Source of the DNA: Deltaproteobacteria bacterium
GTDB taxonomy: Bacteria > Myxococcota > B64-G9
Assembly: GCA_030591745.1 (NCBI GenBank)
Contig: JAUVAM010000179.1
Span: forward strand, 1-7,324
Length of the DNA stretch: 7,324 nucleotides
Reading direction: 5' to 3'
The position numbers and the translations under genes are program-made. How positions within the stretch are numbered: the first letter of the stretch is position 1; each line of letters begins with the position of its first letter. Positions 5,484-7,324 of this stretch are shown here, piece by piece. Below the pieces are notes generated by a model that had not been told where the DNA came from, made no database searches, and was given only the letters and a program-made list of their open reading frames with translations.

Positions 5484-6902
5484 ATGAACAATCGCGAACA
5501 ATACTTCGCCCGCATCGAGCCCCTCCTGGGCCAAGGCCTGAGCCAACACACCCTGGACTTGCAGGGGGTTCGAGCCTGCGCCCGGGCTGCGGAGATGCTG
5601 GCCGGCTGTCGCCTTCAGCGCATCCGCTGCAAATCAAAAACCTGGCTACGAAAACAACTTCGCTGGAAAAACGGCTTTCGCCCGGCACGAGTCTTGGGCC
5701 CGGGCCCCGCCGACGCACGCCTTGTCGGCCAATGGATAGCCACAAACGAGCCGGCCGCACTCGACTTTCATTTTGAGCAAGGCCTGCCCTGCGTCACCTT
5801 GCGCATTCCCAAAAACGATCGCTTTGCCTGGGCTCAACTCAACACCCAGGCCGCACGCTGGATTTTGGACGGCCTTTTGAAGCAAGAATGGCCGTCGGTG
5901 GGTCGAAGCTTCATCGGCCAACGGGCCTGGCCTTACAGCAACACAAAAAACCCCGGCCCCATTTGCCCGCCAACACCGACGGTCACCGAGAAAAAACACA
6001 TCATGGTCATCGGCCTCGGCTCTTTGGGCTCGGAGGCCATCCGCCTTTTGCGCGGCAAGCACCTGCGCTGGACCCTGGTGGATCCGGCCAAGGTCAGTCT
6101 GCACAACCCCATTCGCCAATGGTACGGCACCGAAGAAATCGGAAAACCAAAAGTCACCTGTCTGGCCCAACGCCTCAAGCCCGCCCGGGTGCGAGAGGTG
6201 CCCCAAAAACTGGAAGACGACGGCATCAAGCTACGAGCCCTGCTCAAAGCCGACCGCCCCGACCTCGTCTTGCTTTGCGCCGGCACGGCCGAACACGCCA
6301 ACCTGGCCGACGTTCTTTGGTCCGAGGGATTGCCCCACATCAGCGTCTTGGCCTATCCCCGAGCCCGCTTTTTCGAAATCACAGCAGTCGTACCCAAGGA
6401 AAGCACACCCTGCTTGGACTGCTACCGCGGCCGCCTCTATGCCGGACCCCAGGCCAGCCTGCCCATCGACGAAGAACTATCAAGCTTTCTCTACGAACGT
6501 GTCGCCCCTGAAGACCGCGAACGCATCGGCCGAGAACTGGTAGCCGAACCCGCAACACCCATCGACACCAACCGCATCGCCGAAGTAGCCGCCCGCATCG
6601 CAGCCGAATTACTCAATCCCCCAATCAAACGCTCCTTCTGGATGCAGCGCCTGCTGACCCAAAACACCACCTGCCTCTTAGGCGCAAACACCATCGAACA
6701 AAAAGAAGACGGCAACTACGCCTACGGCCTAAGCCAAGCAGGCCAAGTCATCCGCTTAGGCTTAGAAGACATCGCAGGCTACGAAGAAGTCACCCGCTGC
6801 AACACCTGCGGCCGAGCCCTCCAGGTCCACCACCACATAGAAACCCCACCCTCAGCCGAAAGCATCTTCGACCCCGAGCAACTCGCCCAGGCACTGATGT
6901 AG
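5484..6902 (+). CDS. E1-like ThiF/MoeB-family adenylating enzyme
   Basis: This 472-residue protein has an unrecognised N-terminal region (residues about 1-170) followed by an E1/ThiF/MoeB Rossmann domain. Seen motifs: G177-L-G179-S-L-G182 for ATP binding, D200 at the end of the next strand, N208 with R211-Q212 (the N..RQ motif), and K221/K223 in GKPK. A structural zinc site is formed by C310-x-x-C313 and C439-x-x-C442, as in MoeB/ThiF. Expected reaction: adenylation of the C-terminus of a ubiquitin-like protein, then transfer to the E2 cysteine. Two features are unusual. The Asp normally following this family's CT(D) strand is replaced by CAGTAEH (265-271). There is also no cysteine in the crossover-loop region between C313 and the helix beginning near PIDTNRIAEV. 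C397 is the only other candidate on the C-terminal side. It is the last gene of the operon. Family assignment is confident; full thioester-forming activity is uncertain. Confidence 0.88.
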   Translation: MNNREQYFARIEPLLGQGLSQHTLDLQGVRACARAAEMLAGCRLQRIRCKSKTWLRKQLRWKNGFRPARVLGPGPADARLVGQWIATNEPAALDFHFEQGLPCVTLRIPKNDRFAWAQLNTQAARWILDGLLKQEWPSVGRSFIGQRAWPYSNTKNPGPICPPTPTVTEKKHIMVIGLGSLGSEAIRLLRGKHLRWTLVDPAKVSLHNPIRQWYGTEEIGKPKVTCLAQRLKPARVREVPQKLEDDGIKLRALLKADRPDLVLLCAGTAEHANLADVLWSEGLPHISVLAYPRARFFEITAVVPKESTPCLDCYRGRLYAGPQASLPIDEELSSFLYERVAPEDRERIGRELVAEPATPIDTNRIAEVAARIAAELLNPPIKRSFWMQRLLTQNTTCLLGANTIEQKEDGNYAYGLSQAGQVIRLGLEDIAGYEEVTRCNTCGRALQVHHHIETPPSAESIFDPEQLAQALM

Positions 6903-6917
6903 GAATCACCGAGAAAG

Positions 6918-6950
6918 AATGTGGTATTATGGCTTCGAAAATACCACATT
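6918..6950. terminator. Perfect 11-bp inverted repeat between convergent genes, possible bidirectional terminator
   Basis: AATGTGGTATT at 6918-6928 is repeated as its reverse complement at 6940-6950 around an 11-base loop. It lies 16 bases after the E1 stop, between two converging genes, where a shared terminator is expected. There is no long T-run after either arm (ATTTGTC on the plus strand, CTTTCTC on the minus strand), so it could instead be an operator or a small intergenic repeat. Confidence 0.45.
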
Positions 6951-6980
6951 TGTCGGAATGACTACCCCATTTGCGAAAGA

Positions 6981-7014
6981 CTCAAAGCCCGCGAAGATAG
7001 CGCTCGGCTTTGAG
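6981..7014. repeat. 9-bp inverted repeat overlapping the 3' end of the minus-strand gene
   Basis: CTCAAAGCC at 6981-6989 matches the reverse complement of GGCTTTGAG at 7006-7014, with a 16-base spacer. It covers the stop codon and last codons of the DUF4143-type gene. It could help termination or 3' stability of that transcript, or be chance. Confidence 0.35.
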
Positions 7015-7324
7015 CACCCGAATGTCGCCTTCTTGCCTTTCGCGCTTGAGGTTTTTGACTACTTGTATGCCTGGGATGCCCAGGCGCTCCTGGAAGTAGC
7101 TTAGGGAGCTGTCGATTTGGCTTTCCGACAACTTGGCCTCCAGCATAAGCTCCGGCTCATTTTCGTTGACCAGGCAGAAATCGACTTCTCTCTTTTCTTT
7201 GGTGCGCAGGTAGCGAATCTCCAGTCGCTGTCCTTGTGCATCAACGCGCCCACTGACATGCTTGAGCAGGGAAAGGGCCATCAGGTTTTCAAACCTCGCG
7301 CCTCCTTCTTTTTTGACCATGCCG
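6982..7324 (-). CDS. C-terminal fragment of an ATPase of the DUF4143 type (5' end outside the window)
   Basis: The reading frame runs in from the right edge and stops with TGA at 6984-6982; the Met at 7320-7318 is probably internal because the frame stays open to the edge and family members are much longer (about 400 residues, with an N-terminal P-loop ATPase). About 113 residues are visible. Counting from that Met, the pattern ARFENLMALSLLKH, then REVDFCLV (D47), then LEAKLSES (E61-x-K63) matches the C-terminal DUF4143 region, which resembles a PD-(D/E)xK nuclease fold, with E11 as a further acidic position. It converges on the operon and appears unrelated to it. The ATPase half is not in view, so the full-length assignment rests on family knowledge. 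Confidence 0.75.
   Translation of the reverse strand, partial: GMVKKEGGARFENLMALSLLKHVSGRVDAQGQRLEIRYLRTKEKREVDFCLVNENEPELMLEAKLSESQIDSSLSYFQERLGIPGIQVVKNLKRERQEGDIRVLKAERYLRGL

Noticed and set aside
5108..5776. Plus-strand frame of 222 codons across the JAB/E1 junction
   Set aside because: It overlaps two supported genes out of frame, has low-complexity Pro/Arg-rich translation and no ribosome binding site.
107..6902. Type II CBASS operon
   Set aside because: E1, E2 and JAB functions are shared with CBASS, but there is no CD-NTase or recognisable effector in the window, and E1 and E2 are separate proteins rather than a Cap2-like fusion.
6919..7104. 61-codon plus-strand frame after the E1 gene
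   Set aside because: It starts inside the inverted repeat without a ribosome binding site and runs antisense to the DUF4143-type gene.
1..7324. CRISPR array, tRNA, rRNA, transposase or attachment sites
   Set aside because: I saw no regularly spaced repeats, cloverleaf, rRNA-like stretch or transposase motifs.

Overview
The window carries one tightly packed plus-strand operon of six genes (107-6902), followed by the 3' end of an unrelated minus-strand gene that converges on it (6982-7324). The DNA is GC-rich (clearly above 55% by eye). Genes are separated by -4 to 21 bases and most have strong purine-rich ribosome binding sites. A good match to a sigma-54 (-24/-12) promoter lies just before the first gene. 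High GC, a sigma-54 promoter and a metallo-beta-lactamase/cyclic-nucleotide-binding protein suggest a Gram-negative bacterium, perhaps of deltaproteobacterial or myxobacterial type. That placement is a guess; nothing here is a taxonomic marker.

Layout: (1) 1-106, leader with the putative sigma-54 promoter. (2) 107-2317, a 736-residue metallo-beta-lactamase-fold enzyme with two C-terminal cyclic-nucleotide-binding domains, resembling cyclic-nucleotide phosphodiesterases. (3) 2339-3580, a 413-residue protein with beta-sandwich-like N-terminal halves, a CxxC/CxxC zinc ribbon and two copies of a CxCC module. (4) 3577-3888, a 103-residue protein built around a third CxCC copy. (5) 3903-4613, a zinc ribbon fused to an E2 (UBC-fold) domain with a candidate catalytic cysteine. 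(6) 4626-5483, a JAB/JAMM-type predicted isopeptidase with an extra C-terminal domain that looks like half a UBC fold. (7) 5484-6902, an E1-like (ThiF/MoeB-type) adenylating enzyme with a new N-terminal region. (8) 6903-6981, a convergent intergenic gap with a perfect 11-bp inverted repeat. (9) 6982-7324, the C-terminus of a DUF4143-type ATPase.

Together the E2-JAB-E1 block looks like a bacterial ubiquitin-like conjugation/deconjugation pathway, in the same gene order I recall for Ubl-E2-JAB-E1 antiviral operons. It differs in three ways: no gene encodes an obvious ubiquitin-like protein ending in Gly-Gly, that position is taken by two cysteine-rich proteins sharing a module, and the operon begins with a cyclic-nucleotide-responsive hydrolase. 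A working model, which is inference, is that a cyclic nucleotide signal is sensed or destroyed by the first protein while the remaining proteins modify a target. It could be a defence or stress-response system of a type not well described.
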